Shown piece after piece: positions 41,579 through 50,808 of a stretch of DNA of 64,000 nucleotides. A model generated the notes under the pieces. That model had not been told where the DNA came from and did not search any database. It was given only the letters and a program-made list of their open reading frames with translations. Made by a program: the position numbers and the translations under genes. How positions within the stretch are numbered: the first letter of the stretch is position 1; every line of letters starts with the position of its first letter. Origin of the DNA: Candidatus Woesearchaeota archaeon (GTDB lineage: Archaea > Nanobdellota > Nanobdellia > Woesearchaeales > UBA9642). The stretch spans positions 191,961 to 255,960 of the forward strand of contig QZIT01000005.1 of the NCBI GenBank assembly GCA_003599145.1. The letters are read 5' to 3'.

Positions 41579-44500
41579 GACTCCCCCCTTCCAGCTTATT
41601 CGCATCAATGGTTTCCTGCACCACTCTATCGACGATATCCTCATGCCATCCTACGCTACAAAGTGATTTTTTAATATCATCTTTAGGCACGCCTTTATCC
41701 AGTTCAACTTCGACGTATTGCCTTAATTCACCCAGCTTCTCGTCAATCATGCCTGTTTTTTCCTTTGCAATCACGTGCTTTGCCCTGTAGTAGAAAAACC
41801 CTCCCATGCCTATCAGCAAGAGCATAATAATGCCGACATAGATGAACAAATTGAACCCATTATTTCCTTTTTCCAAAACATCTTCAAGAGATTCATCAGT
41901 AAATTCATCAGGAGAATCTGGAATAACCACATCAGGCTGCTGCTCTTCAAGAACAATCTGCTCTTTTAAGGCAGTAACTGCAAACGTTCCCAGTTGCGTT
42001 ACCGGCACAGAGTAATAGACGTAGGAAGAATCTTCTTTCGTTTTTGTTAAAGGAAGTATTTTCCAGTTAGTGAGTTTTTGTTTTATGGCTAAAGAATCAG
42101 CATCTGCGTTTTGCTCGCTCAGCCAGTCTTTGCTTATTTTAAAGTCGATAGTGCCTAAAGAAATATTGAGCGTTCCATTCAGGAAAAACCCTCCATAAAT
42201 TAATTCAGCGTCAATTTCTGGCTGTACTTTTCTTAAGGTTACATTTATATTCTTCGTCGCATTATACGTTACCGTTGCCTTGTATAAATATTCATTAAAC
42301 TCAAAAATGCTTGTTCTTATTGTTGCTTTTGGTGGTGCTCCAGCACCGCCACCGCCTCCTCCTCCACCACCGCCTTCATTTTGTTCACACTGACCACAAT
42401 CAGCAGAACAGCTATTGCAGTCTTCTCCATTATTGCAGGATAAATCCCCGCAAAAAGGCGCAGGAGGTTCTATGATAGTTATATTGTTGCTTGCTCCCCA
42501 ACCAGAGTAATCTACTCCGTCATATACATTCAGCGCGCAAGTCCACGTATCATTTGCAGTAAGGTTTATTTTATCCAGCGTTGTGCTGAAAAGCGTTCCA
42601 GAAGAGTAGTTGTTCCAAGCAAAGGCAACATACTGCACCACAACTCCGTTTACCCAATTAATATTAACATTCAGCAAGTCTCCATCAGCATCGGTCAAAA
42701 CAGCGCTGCAGTTTAAATCGCTTGCCGTAGTGTTGCTTCCATCTAGAGAAACCATCGTAATAACAGGAACATCAGGAGGCGAATTTCCAGGGTTTGGAAT
42801 AAGGGTTATGGTAGCAACGGAATTATTCGTAAAGTTAAAGGAAACAGATGCAGGAATATATCCTGATTTAGAAACATTAAAAGTATAATTGGTTTTATAC
42901 TGCCTTCCTGATGAAGTTATTGCATACTCAGTTACATTTTGCCTTGCTATAAACCCTGTTGGCTGTGTTAAAGCCGAAAATGCAAGTCCATCAGTAACAT
43001 CATATCCTGTAACCGTTGCCTGATCAATATCTGCTGTTGCATTTTGCACATGGACATCAACATACCATTGTACATTAAGTGTTCCATCAGTAACTGCAGC
43101 AGAGCCATAGGTTGTATTTAATAAAGTATTTATCAAGTTAGAACCGTGACTCACCCCTGATGTTAAAACAGAATCAATAACTTTATTATCATTTGCAGGA
43201 GACTGGAAATCAAACGCATAGGTTCCTGAAGTTACGGAAATATTGTTAAATGTGTTATTAACGCCAAAAACAGCAAAGCCGATGCCTGAAGGCGAAAGTG
43301 TATTATGCCTTATCACGTTTCGAGTGGCAATATCATAGAGAATAACCGTGCCAAAAGGATCTCCAGAGGTAAATGCATTATACTGCACAATATTTCCAGA
43401 AGCTGGACTTATCGTTCCTATATGCAAAGCAGTATTGATGCCTGCATTGAATGTATTAAATTGCACAAGGTTATTGTTTGCTTCAAGTTCCAAAGAACCA
43501 TTGACAAAGGTATTATAAGAAATAGTATTATCAGCTCTTTCAACAGTAATCGTATCGAGGAAGATGTAATTTGAACTAACCGTATTATTTGCAGAAAACA
43601 GTCTGATTGCCCTATTTCCGATGCTATCATTAAAGGTGTTGTTTGCAATAAGATTATTGACAGCACCCGCTGAAAAAGTCTCTATTCCTGTATCATCAGA
43701 GAAAAAAATCTGGTTTCCAGTAACGGTATTATTTACTGATGCCAAGGTTATTGCCTTATTGTTGCCTGTAAATATATTGTTTTTTATAAGAGAATTTGAG
43801 GCATAAACAATCAATCCATAATATGTAGGTGAAATAATGCTCCATCCTGCTCCTGTTAACGCTGAGCCTTCCATAGAAAATGTGCTTCCTGCATCAGCCG
43901 TAAAAAAGAACCTATTTCCATTAGTTGAGTTAATAACCGATGCAGAAACATTCAACGCTCCTCCTGAAAAAACACGAATGCCTGCATTGCCGTTTGCAGT
44001 TCCATTAATCAAAAGGGTAATATTAGAAAAAATCAAACTTCCTCCTGAAACAACATTCAAATCCTGGTCAGGATTGAGCGTTATAGTCATATCAGAGCAC
44101 GTAACTACAGAAGAAATATTCCAATCTCCTGCAGATGGCAAACAAGGATTTGAAGAAGCGTTTTCATCAAGCGTAATGACAAGCGTCGTTGGAGCAGTCA
44201 GATTTATAGTTGTAGTATAATTCGCATAACCTGTTTTAGATGCATTGACGGTGATAAGCGTTTTATAATATTTGGCGGTAACATTTTGCATATATTCAGT
44301 AACATTTTGTTGAACAATAAATCCTGTTGGCTGAGTAAGCTGGGAAAAAATAAGATTGTTTTGATTATCATAAACATTAACCGTTGCCTGATCAATATCA
44401 GAGCCAGTGCTGTTGCGCACATAGACATCAAGATACCACTGAACTAGCAAATGTTCATTTCCATCTTGAAAAGTAACTTCTGATTGACTGAAGCTGACAT

Positions 44501-45677
44501 TGATAAAAGTAGTATTTCCTCCTGGACCATAAAAATGCGCGTCGTTTTGGCTGTTATTTTCTAAACGGGTATCGATAATTTTATTGTTAAAAGAATTAGT
44601 AGTAACAATGCTCTCGTTATTATTAAAAAGAACATTGTTTTTAACAAGAGTATCATTGACGTTCGTAGTCAAGAGAATACCCATCTGCAGATTGTCATAG
44701 ACAGTATTTTTCTCAATGCGATTGCCAACAGAATCCTCATAGACATTAAACCCGTCCCTATAATTTCCATAAGCAACATTATCTATAAACACATTATAAT
44801 CACTGCCTGTTCTCACATAAAATCCGTCTAACGCGTTATTAAAAACAGTATTGTTGAAAAAAGAGTTTCTATCAGAGCCTGATGAAGTACCAGAGAGTGC
44901 AATGCCGTGCTGGCCATTTTGAAAAACAAGATTTCCCCAAATGCTATTGTTTTCGTTCGGACTTCCTGAAAAATAGATGCCTGAATAGGTATTATTATAG
45001 ACGGTGTTGTTAATAATGGAATTATTATGCGCATTTCCTGCAAAGTATATGCCGTGAAATGTTCCTGTTTTTCCCGCATTATACACCGTATTGCCAAAAA
45101 ACCTGCTGTTGTCTGTTCCCGCTGCATTAATGCCCATCTGCTGAATCTCTCTAAAGGTATTATTAAAGAGATAATTATTATCTCCATTAAGGACTATTCC
45201 TGTGTAGGCATTACTCACGGTATTTCCGCTTAAAAACACAGGAGAATTAACAACTAATCCGTGATTTGCCGCACTCCATCCTGTATTGTTCAGAAAACTA
45301 TCTGTCATGGAAAGGCTTCCTGTAACTAAAAAGAAAATTTTTGTAGAAACCGTATCTATACTGCTTTGGGATATATTCAGTATTCCTCCACTGGCAACCG
45401 TGATTCCTGAAGCTCCATCAACTGTGCCGTTAAGCCATAGGGTAGTATTCATTAAGCGCAAATAACCGCCATTATTAACAACAACATCTGCATCAGTTGG
45501 CAGGTAAATAACTTCATCAGTTACATTGCATTCTGCGGTGATAATCCAGTCTCCTGAACCAGGAGCAGCACAGCTTATGGGATCATAGGATTTACCGACT
45601 AAATCTTCCTGAGAACAGCCATACATAAACAACACTAAGAAAACCAGTAAAAAAGGAATATTCCTCAAACCCACCAT
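41541..45677 (-). CDS. Giant beta-helix surface protein with lipobox-like start and membrane anchor
   Basis: A 1378-residue protein. Signal sequence with lipobox-like FMYGC (C21), then a LVGKSY motif. Residues about 60-1030 are right-handed beta-helix (NosD/parallel-beta type) repeats dense in Asn (NNSIINNTVYNNTYSGIYFS type) interrupted by two beta-sandwich segments. A Cys-rich module (CGDLSCNNGEDCNSCSADCG) precedes a ten-Gly linker near residue 1105, then a PGF-pre-PGF-like domain, a membrane helix near residue 1285 and a 70-residue cytoplasmic tail with GWHEDIVDRVV. It is probably a glycan-binding or surface-layer protein. TATA box 20-27 nt upstream. Confidence 0.85.
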   Translation of the reverse strand: MVGLRNIPFLLVFLVLFMYGCSQEDLVGKSYDPISCAAPGSGDWIITAECNVTDEVIYLPTDADVVVNNGGYLRLMNTTLWLNGTVDGASGITVASGGILNISQSSIDTVSTKIFFLVTGSLSMTDSFLNNTGWSAANHGLVVNSPVFLSGNTVSNAYTGIVLNGDNNYLFNNTFREIQQMGINAAGTDNSRFFGNTVYNAGKTGTFHGIYFAGNAHNNSIINNTVYNNTYSGIYFSGSPNENNSIWGNLVFQNGQHGIALSGTSSGSDRNSFFNNTVFNNALDGFYVRTGSDYNVFIDNVAYGNYRDGFNVYEDSVGNRIEKNTVYDNLQMGILLTTNVNDTLVKNNVLFNNNESIVTTNSFNNKIIDTRLENNSQNDAHFYGPGGNTTFINVSFSQSEVTFQDGNEHLLVQWYLDVYVRNSTGSDIDQATVNVYDNQNNLIFSQLTQPTGFIVQQNVTEYMQNVTAKYYKTLITVNASKTGYANYTTTINLTAPTTLVITLDENASSNPCLPSAGDWNISSVVTCSDMTITLNPDQDLNVVSGGSLIFSNITLLINGTANGNAGIRVFSGGALNVSASVINSTNGNRFFFTADAGSTFSMEGSALTGAGWSIISPTYYGLIVYASNSLIKNNIFTGNNKAITLASVNNTVTGNQIFFSDDTGIETFSAGAVNNLIANNTFNDSIGNRAIRLFSANNTVSSNYIFLDTITVERADNTISYNTFVNGSLELEANNNLVQFNTFNAGINTALHIGTISPASGNIVQYNAFTSGDPFGTVILYDIATRNVIRHNTLSPSGIGFAVFGVNNTFNNISVTSGTYAFDFQSPANDNKVIDSVLTSGVSHGSNLINTLLNTTYGSAAVTDGTLNVQWYVDVHVQNATADIDQATVTGYDVTDGLAFSALTQPTGFIARQNVTEYAITSSGRQYKTNYTFNVSKSGYIPASVSFNFTNNSVATITLIPNPGNSPPDVPVITMVSLDGSNTTASDLNCSAVLTDADGDLLNVNINWVNGVVVQYVAFAWNNYSSGTLFSTTLDKINLTANDTWTCALNVYDGVDYSGWGASNNITIIEPPAPFCGDLSCNNGEDCNSCSADCGQCEQNEGGGGGGGGGGAGAPPKATIRTSIFEFNEYLYKATVTYNATKNINVTLRKVQPEIDAELIYGGFFLNGTLNISLGTIDFKISKDWLSEQNADADSLAIKQKLTNWKILPLTKTKEDSSYVYYSVPVTQLGTFAVTALKEQIVLEEQQPDVVIPDSPDEFTDESLEDVLEKGNNGFNLFIYVGIIMLLLIGMGGFFYYRAKHVIAKEKTGMIDEKLGELRQYVEVELDKGVPKDDIKKSLCSVGWHEDIVDRVVQETIDANKLEGGSHETADGHSTGTI
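42321..42419. repeat. 99-bp repeat copy 1, Gly-linker module
   Basis: These 99 bases, coding for part of the CSADCGQC module and the ten-Gly linker of the 1378-aa surface protein, are identical to 46439-46537 in the next paralogue, while flanking sequence has diverged. The exact identity suggests recent gene conversion or recombination. Confidence 0.9.
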
Positions 45678-45712
45678 GCAGATTTAAGTACATTAATCAT
45701 TTATAAATCTTT

Positions 45713-48700
45713 CTAGGATGCCGGCTTTTGGGCATCATTCATAGCCTTATCAACTACTTCCTGCTTCCACCCTGCTTCAATAAGCGTTTTTCGTATTTCA
45801 TCCGGAGAAACGTTTCTTTTCAGCTCTTTTTCAACATATTCCCGCAGCTCGTTTTGTTTCTCAACCAATCTGTCTTTATGCTCCAGATGCAGAGTGTGCA
45901 ATGCCCTATAATAGAAATACCCTCCCAACGCAATAACCATAAAAATGATAATAATGACATATACAAACAGGTTAAACCCGTTATTTCCTCTTTCAACAAC
46001 ATCTTCAAGAGACTCATTGGTAAAGCCATCAGGAGTTTCATTTTGCACTGTCCCCGGTGTTTGTTGTTGAGGAGCTTGCTGATTTTCCAATGCAGTAATG
46101 GCAAACGTGCCTAACTGGGTAATTTCAGAACTGTAATACGTATAAACCGTATCTTGCTTCACCTGCTCTGTTGGCAGTTTCTTCCAGTTTGTTGATTTCT
46201 GCTTTAAGGATATAGATGAAGTGTTTGCGTTGTTGTCCGCTGTCCACTTTTTGCTTATTTTGAAGTCAATAGTTCCTTCAGTAATATTAAACGTGCTGTT
46301 TAGCCTAAACCCTGCATAGACAAGCTCTGCATCGATATCTGGCTCTATTTGTATCATAGTAACATTAATGTTTTTAGTTCCATTATAGGTAACTGTAACA
46401 TCATATTCATTGAAAAAGTCAAACGCGCTTGTTCTTTCTGTTGCTTTTGGTGGTGCTCCAGCACCGCCACCGCCTCCTCCTCCACCACCGCCTTCATTTT
46501 GTTCACACTGACCACAATCAGCAGAACAGCTATTGCAATCCTCTGCTCCATTGCATGAAGAATCGCCACAAACAGGAGGTTCGCTCACGCTAAAGGAAAT
46601 AGTCTGATAGTTATTGGAAGGAATAATATCTGTTTGGTTGCCTGTATAATTTCTGGATATATTCCACATTCCTGACGCGTTAAAAGCATAGGTATCAACA
46701 ACAGAATATGTTGCATTGGCATTGATCAAGACATCGGGAGACGCTCCTGTTCCAGTGCAATTTCCTGAAGGATTGCACACGGTTGTAAGCACCGATGATA
46801 TTTTACCATTTACCGTTCCATCGTTTCTTACTGTTGAATTTATAGTTATGTTATTGTTAGTATAAGGAGTTGATGTTGAAGGAGTCATTGAAACAAAATT
46901 CAAGTCAAAGTAAGACTGATTAAGATTAACGCAAACACCGTTCAAGCAGCTGTTATATCCGTATGCAGAACAGTTCAACGTTGTACTGTTTGCATAATTG
47001 CCTGTACAATAACGTTCTGTCAATGAAGTGTTGGTTAAACAGGCATCTACATAAGAAGTGCCATTGGATAAGGTAATGGAACCATAGGTATTTACGATCA
47101 TTCCTCCATCACTGTCAGAACAGGTGATATTAACGCAGGCGCCATTAGAGCACATCATGTTAGCAGAACAGGCAATATTTGAAGTTACTCCTGTTGTGTT
47201 GCTGCAATAATATTCTGTAACTATCCCTGTACTAACACAAACATCTGTTCCTGAACTTCCAGAACTTGCATTGACAGTGCCTCTAACATAAATAGTATTG
47301 CCATTGTCGCTGTCTGTACAGTAAGAGCAAGCACCACAATCTGCAGAGCACGAAGAGCAAGTTTCATTGCCATTGCAAACTGCATCCCCGCATGAAGCTG
47401 CCGCGCATATTTCTCCTGCATCATCTCCGCAGCAAACACCATTGGCAACATTACCATCATAATCATCAGTAACAGTATAGCCTGCGCCGTTGCTTAGCCA
47501 AGTATTGCCTGGATACTGGCAATACTGCTGCAGCATATCCTGCTCTCTCCACCCTGCACTCGTGCATAATTCCAAATCACTGCTAGTATCCAACGTATCA
47601 ACGCAACTGCTTCCAGCTGCACCAGTGCAGTTGGCATAGCCAAAATCCCTATAGCAAACGCCGTTCAAAACACAGTCTTGGTTTATGCCTGCTCGTGTAG
47701 GGCAGCAGGCATAATCATTTGCATTGCACGTTGAACCTGCTGCATTGGTTGTGCAGTTTCTTAAAGTTTCATTAGCATTGCAGGAAGAAGTTTGGCCAAT
47801 ACAGACACCATTGCTGCAGGTCATATTGGAAGAGCAAGCTATAATAGAATAAGTGCCTGTGATATTGCTGCAGGCATACTCAAAAACGCTTGTAGTATTA
47901 AAACAAAAATCAGTTCCCACATTTCCAGAACTCGCGTTCACTGTTCCTTGTGATGAAGTGTTTAACCCGTTATCTGAATCAGTGCAGAAAGGAGCCATGC
48001 TTGAATTGAGAGAAAAAGCAGCTTGCTTATTCGTTGTTAGATTGATTGATTTTGATGAAGACAAGTTTCCAAAGCTTGCGTTAACAGTATAATTAGAATA
48101 ATACCTAAAGCCTGTTCTGTTTTCCCTGTAAGAAACCAAAGGAAGCCTTGCGCTTCCTGAAGCATCAGTATAGACTGTTGTTAGGGTGCCATATTTGTCA
48201 GTCACGTCAATGCGCACGTTATTCATAGCGCCTGTTTCGTTCGTAACGCTAACATCCAAATACCAGCCAACATACAAATTAGTATTGTCAAAGCTGGCAA
48301 AATCTGTTGCACCTATGGTAGTATTATAAACATAATTAAATGCTGCAAAGTATGTTTCGAATTGAAATTCAGGATTCGTTGAGTCATAAATACTTATGCC
48401 TGTTGCATTGGTAAATGCGAGGATATCATTGTTAAATTGCGTATTGGTAACGTTGATGTTAGAGCTGTTCACAAAAAGAACTCCCAAGACATTATTGGAG
48501 AATGTTCCCTGAACTGCAGCAGTATTGCTATCAAAAAAAGCAATTCCTATCGTATTGTACGTTGCCGTTAATCCAGTTACAGCATCATTGCTGCTGTCAT
48601 CAAACAGCAATCCGAAGGTATTATTCTGAGCGCTGATTGTTGAAAGTCTATTATTTGAAGAAACCATTTTTAAACCGCTTGCCGTATTGTATTTTACAGC

Positions 48701-49216
48701 GGCATTTGAAAAATTGCTTCCTGCTGTGATAGCATTTTCATAATTGCCGTAAAAAACTGCATTTAGGTAATCTACAGGCACTTTTATCGCAACATCAGAA
48801 GCTCCTTCAATTCCAGAATCTGCCATAGAGAAAGTTCCTGCATCGACAACAAAAAAGTAAGGCTGGTTTGAAGTATTGATACTGGCATTTTTCAGTATTA
48901 AACTTCCAGAGTACATGCGCAACCCTGAATTATTGGAAAGCGCCCCATTAAAAAATACCGTTGTGTTGTTCAGGCTTAAACTTCCAGGGCTTACAATGCT
49001 GATATTTGCATTAGGCTGAAGGCTAATAGCATCATTATCAACAAAACAATTGCCATTGATAACTATGTTTGTTGATGCAAAGCTTGGACAGCCTGCACTG
49101 TACGTTTTTCCCACAAGATTATTGGAACAGGAAGCTATAAAAAGTGATAAAACTAGGAATACCAAAAGAAATCCTTTCTTTGAAACCACCATTAATCTAT
49201 TCATGAGCAGACTCAT
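45713..49216 (-). CDS. Giant surface protein, second paralogue
   Basis: A 1167-residue paralogue. Lipobox-like LFIASC (C30), LVGKTY motif, a beta-helix segment to about residue 330, then Cys-rich repeats beginning TDSDNG or SDSDGG (three copies) around a module with CCPTRAGINQDC and CYRDFGYANC. A second CGDSSCNGAEDC module, a ten-Gly linker near residue 905, the shared C-terminal domain, a membrane helix near residue 1080 and the tail GWKQEVVDKAM follow. 99 bp around the Gly linker is identical to the 41541-45677 gene. TATA-like ATTTAAAT lies 22-30 nt upstream. Confidence 0.85.
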   Translation of the reverse strand: MSLLMNRLMVVSKKGFLLVFLVLSLFIASCSNNLVGKTYSAGCPSFASTNIVINGNCFVDNDAISLQPNANISIVSPGSLSLNNTTVFFNGALSNNSGLRMYSGSLILKNASINTSNQPYFFVVDAGTFSMADSGIEGASDVAIKVPVDYLNAVFYGNYENAITAGSNFSNAAVKYNTASGLKMVSSNNRLSTISAQNNTFGLLFDDSSNDAVTGLTATYNTIGIAFFDSNTAAVQGTFSNNVLGVLFVNSSNINVTNTQFNNDILAFTNATGISIYDSTNPEFQFETYFAAFNYVYNTTIGATDFASFDNTNLYVGWYLDVSVTNETGAMNNVRIDVTDKYGTLTTVYTDASGSARLPLVSYRENRTGFRYYSNYTVNASFGNLSSSKSINLTTNKQAAFSLNSSMAPFCTDSDNGLNTSSQGTVNASSGNVGTDFCFNTTSVFEYACSNITGTYSIIACSSNMTCSNGVCIGQTSSCNANETLRNCTTNAAGSTCNANDYACCPTRAGINQDCVLNGVCYRDFGYANCTGAAGSSCVDTLDTSSDLELCTSAGWREQDMLQQYCQYPGNTWLSNGAGYTVTDDYDGNVANGVCCGDDAGEICAAASCGDAVCNGNETCSSCSADCGACSYCTDSDNGNTIYVRGTVNASSGSSGTDVCVSTGIVTEYYCSNTTGVTSNIACSANMMCSNGACVNITCSDSDGGMIVNTYGSITLSNGTSYVDACLTNTSLTERYCTGNYANSTTLNCSAYGYNSCLNGVCVNLNQSYFDLNFVSMTPSTSTPYTNNNITINSTVRNDGTVNGKISSVLTTVCNPSGNCTGTGASPDVLINANATYSVVDTYAFNASGMWNISRNYTGNQTDIIPSNNYQTISFSVSEPPVCGDSSCNGAEDCNSCSADCGQCEQNEGGGGGGGGGGAGAPPKATERTSAFDFFNEYDVTVTYNGTKNINVTMIQIEPDIDAELVYAGFRLNSTFNITEGTIDFKISKKWTADNNANTSSISLKQKSTNWKKLPTEQVKQDTVYTYYSSEITQLGTFAITALENQQAPQQQTPGTVQNETPDGFTNESLEDVVERGNNGFNLFVYVIIIIFMVIALGGYFYYRALHTLHLEHKDRLVEKQNELREYVEKELKRNVSPDEIRKTLIEAGWKQEVVDKAMNDAQKPAS
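46439..46537. repeat. 99-bp repeat copy 2, Gly-linker module
   Basis: Identical to 42321-42419. It codes for the same Cys-rich module end and Gly linker in the 1167-aa surface protein. The third paralogue (around 51535-51610) has a similar but not identical version. Confidence 0.9.
47400..47790 (-). repeat. Shared Cys-rich module of surface paralogues, copy 1
   Basis: Codes for NETLRNC through GNVANGVCCGDD in the 1167-aa protein, including CYRDFGYANCTGAAGS and CTSAGWREQD. The same module, clearly similar in DNA and protein, is at 53140-53530 in the 1516-aa protein. Confidence 0.75.
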
Positions 49217-49237
49217 TTATATAATTTACTAAAATAG

Positions 49238-49247
49238 GTAAATTTAA
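49238..49247. promoter_or_regulatory. TATA-like element between divergent surface and protease genes
   Basis: AAATTTAAATAG lies 22-30 nt before the minus-strand ATG at 49216 and about 26-35 nt before the plus-strand ATG at 49273. The element is nearly palindromic and could serve both genes. Confidence 0.5.
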
Positions 49248-49272
49248 ATAGAAGAAAAGCAAGAAGTCAACT

Positions 49273-50808
49273 ATGAAACCAATTGGTTTTTTCCTGATTT
49301 TTCTTTTTTGCGTCCCTTTAGCTATGGCAATGCCTCCTTATCCTGGTCTATTGGAAGACCAACAAGGAACGCTTGAGATTGCGCAAATACCAACGCATAA
49401 TAGAGAAACTGAAGGGCCTCAATTTAACATGGAAAGCTACCTGCAGCAAAAGCAAAAAACACTTGATGCAGAAGCAACGCCCTTCAAAGTGCTTGTATTG
49501 CTGGTAAATTTCACAGATAAACCTGCGCAGGTGAATCCAACTGCCTTTGATTCGCTTATTTTTAATGATACTGTTTCTTCTGTGCGTGTGTTTTACAGGG
49601 AAAATTCATACCAGCAATTAGACATGGTAACGGTAAACTATCCTTCTTCTGTTGGATGGCTTACCTTAAATCAAACATATGCCTATTATGTTGATAGCGC
49701 ATATGGACTAGGCGGATATCCTCAAAATACGCAAAAATTAACTGAAGATTTGGTTGATATGGTTGACCCTATTATTGATTTTTCACAGTATGACAATGAT
49801 GGCAATGGCTTTGTTGATGGCATTGTTATTGTACATCCAGGAAGAGGCGCAGAATTTTCAGGAAACACCTCAGATATCTGGAGCCATAAGTGGGGAATTT
49901 CTTATAGATTACGAGATGGTGTCAATATCCACACCTATTCTATACAGCCTGAATATTGGAATAGCCCTGGAGATATCACGATAGGAGTTTACTGCCATGA
50001 AATAGGCCATTTATTCGGGTTGCCTGATTTATATGACACTGATAACAGTGCACAGGGAGTAGGAAAATGGAGCCTTATGGCAAAAGGCTCATGGGGAGGT
50101 ACATTAGGTAATTCTCCTTCACATTTTGATGCATGGTCAAAAATACGATTGGGTTTTGTAAGTCCTACTATTATTAATGGAACGCAATCAGTGCAAATAC
50201 CCAATGCGGAAAATACATCAACCGTATTTCTCTTGCGCTCAAATCTTACCAACAGCACAGAGTATTTTTTAGTTGAAAACAGGCAGAAAGTTGGCTATGA
50301 TACGTCTTTACCTGGAGCAGGATTGTTGATATGGCATATTGATGACACGAAAACCAGCAACACAAAAGAATGGTATCCTGGATACACTACCTTTGGGCAT
50401 TTATGGGTCGCCTTAGAACAGGCAGATGGCGGATGGGATTTGGAAAGAGACATAGACCAAGGAGACAATGGAGATCCCTTCCCAGGTTCAACGTTAAAAA
50501 CAAGTTTTGATGGATTTACCACGCCTAATTCAGACAGCTATGCAGACATAAAAACAGGAATTTCTGTAAGTTCAATTTCGAGTTCAGCAATGACCATGAC
50601 TGCCATTTTAAGCAATGACGCTGCAACTGCATTATGCGGAGATGTCAATGGAGATAACACAGTAAATACGTTTGATTTAAGCAATCTGGTCCAGTTTCTT
50701 TTGCTGAATGGAAATGCTGGAAATACCGATGTAAACAACGATGCAGTAACTGATATTAATGATATAAAATACTTGACTAATCACTTATTTTTGCAGACAA
50801 CGTGTTAA
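49273..50808 (+). CDS. Secreted M6-family metalloprotease with C-terminal dockerin
   Basis: A 511-residue secreted protease. Signal peptide MKPIGFFLIFLFCVPLAMA. The zinc motif HEIGHLFGLPDLYD (H242) and a downstream SLMAKGSWGG Met-turn-like segment match M6 (immune inhibitor A) peptidases. Residues about 455-511 are a type I dockerin with two F-hand calcium loops, DVNGDNTVNTFDLSNLV and DVNNDAVTDINDIKYL. It should degrade extracellular protein and dock onto a cohesin partner, which is not seen in this window. It sits between two giant surface-protein genes. Confidence 0.9.
   Translation: MKPIGFFLIFLFCVPLAMAMPPYPGLLEDQQGTLEIAQIPTHNRETEGPQFNMESYLQQKQKTLDAEATPFKVLVLLVNFTDKPAQVNPTAFDSLIFNDTVSSVRVFYRENSYQQLDMVTVNYPSSVGWLTLNQTYAYYVDSAYGLGGYPQNTQKLTEDLVDMVDPIIDFSQYDNDGNGFVDGIVIVHPGRGAEFSGNTSDIWSHKWGISYRLRDGVNIHTYSIQPEYWNSPGDITIGVYCHEIGHLFGLPDLYDTDNSAQGVGKWSLMAKGSWGGTLGNSPSHFDAWSKIRLGFVSPTIINGTQSVQIPNAENTSTVFLLRSNLTNSTEYFLVENRQKVGYDTSLPGAGLLIWHIDDTKTSNTKEWYPGYTTFGHLWVALEQADGGWDLERDIDQGDNGDPFPGSTLKTSFDGFTTPNSDSYADIKTGISVSSISSSAMTMTAILSNDAATALCGDVNGDNTVNTFDLSNLVQFLLLNGNAGNTDVNNDAVTDINDIKYLTNHLFLQTTC

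Noticed and set aside
42330-42400. GC-rich trinucleotide tract as a microsatellite or CRISPR-like repeat
   Set aside because: It encodes the poly-Gly linker in frame and is shared by the paralogues; no spacer structure exists. No CRISPR array was seen anywhere in the window.
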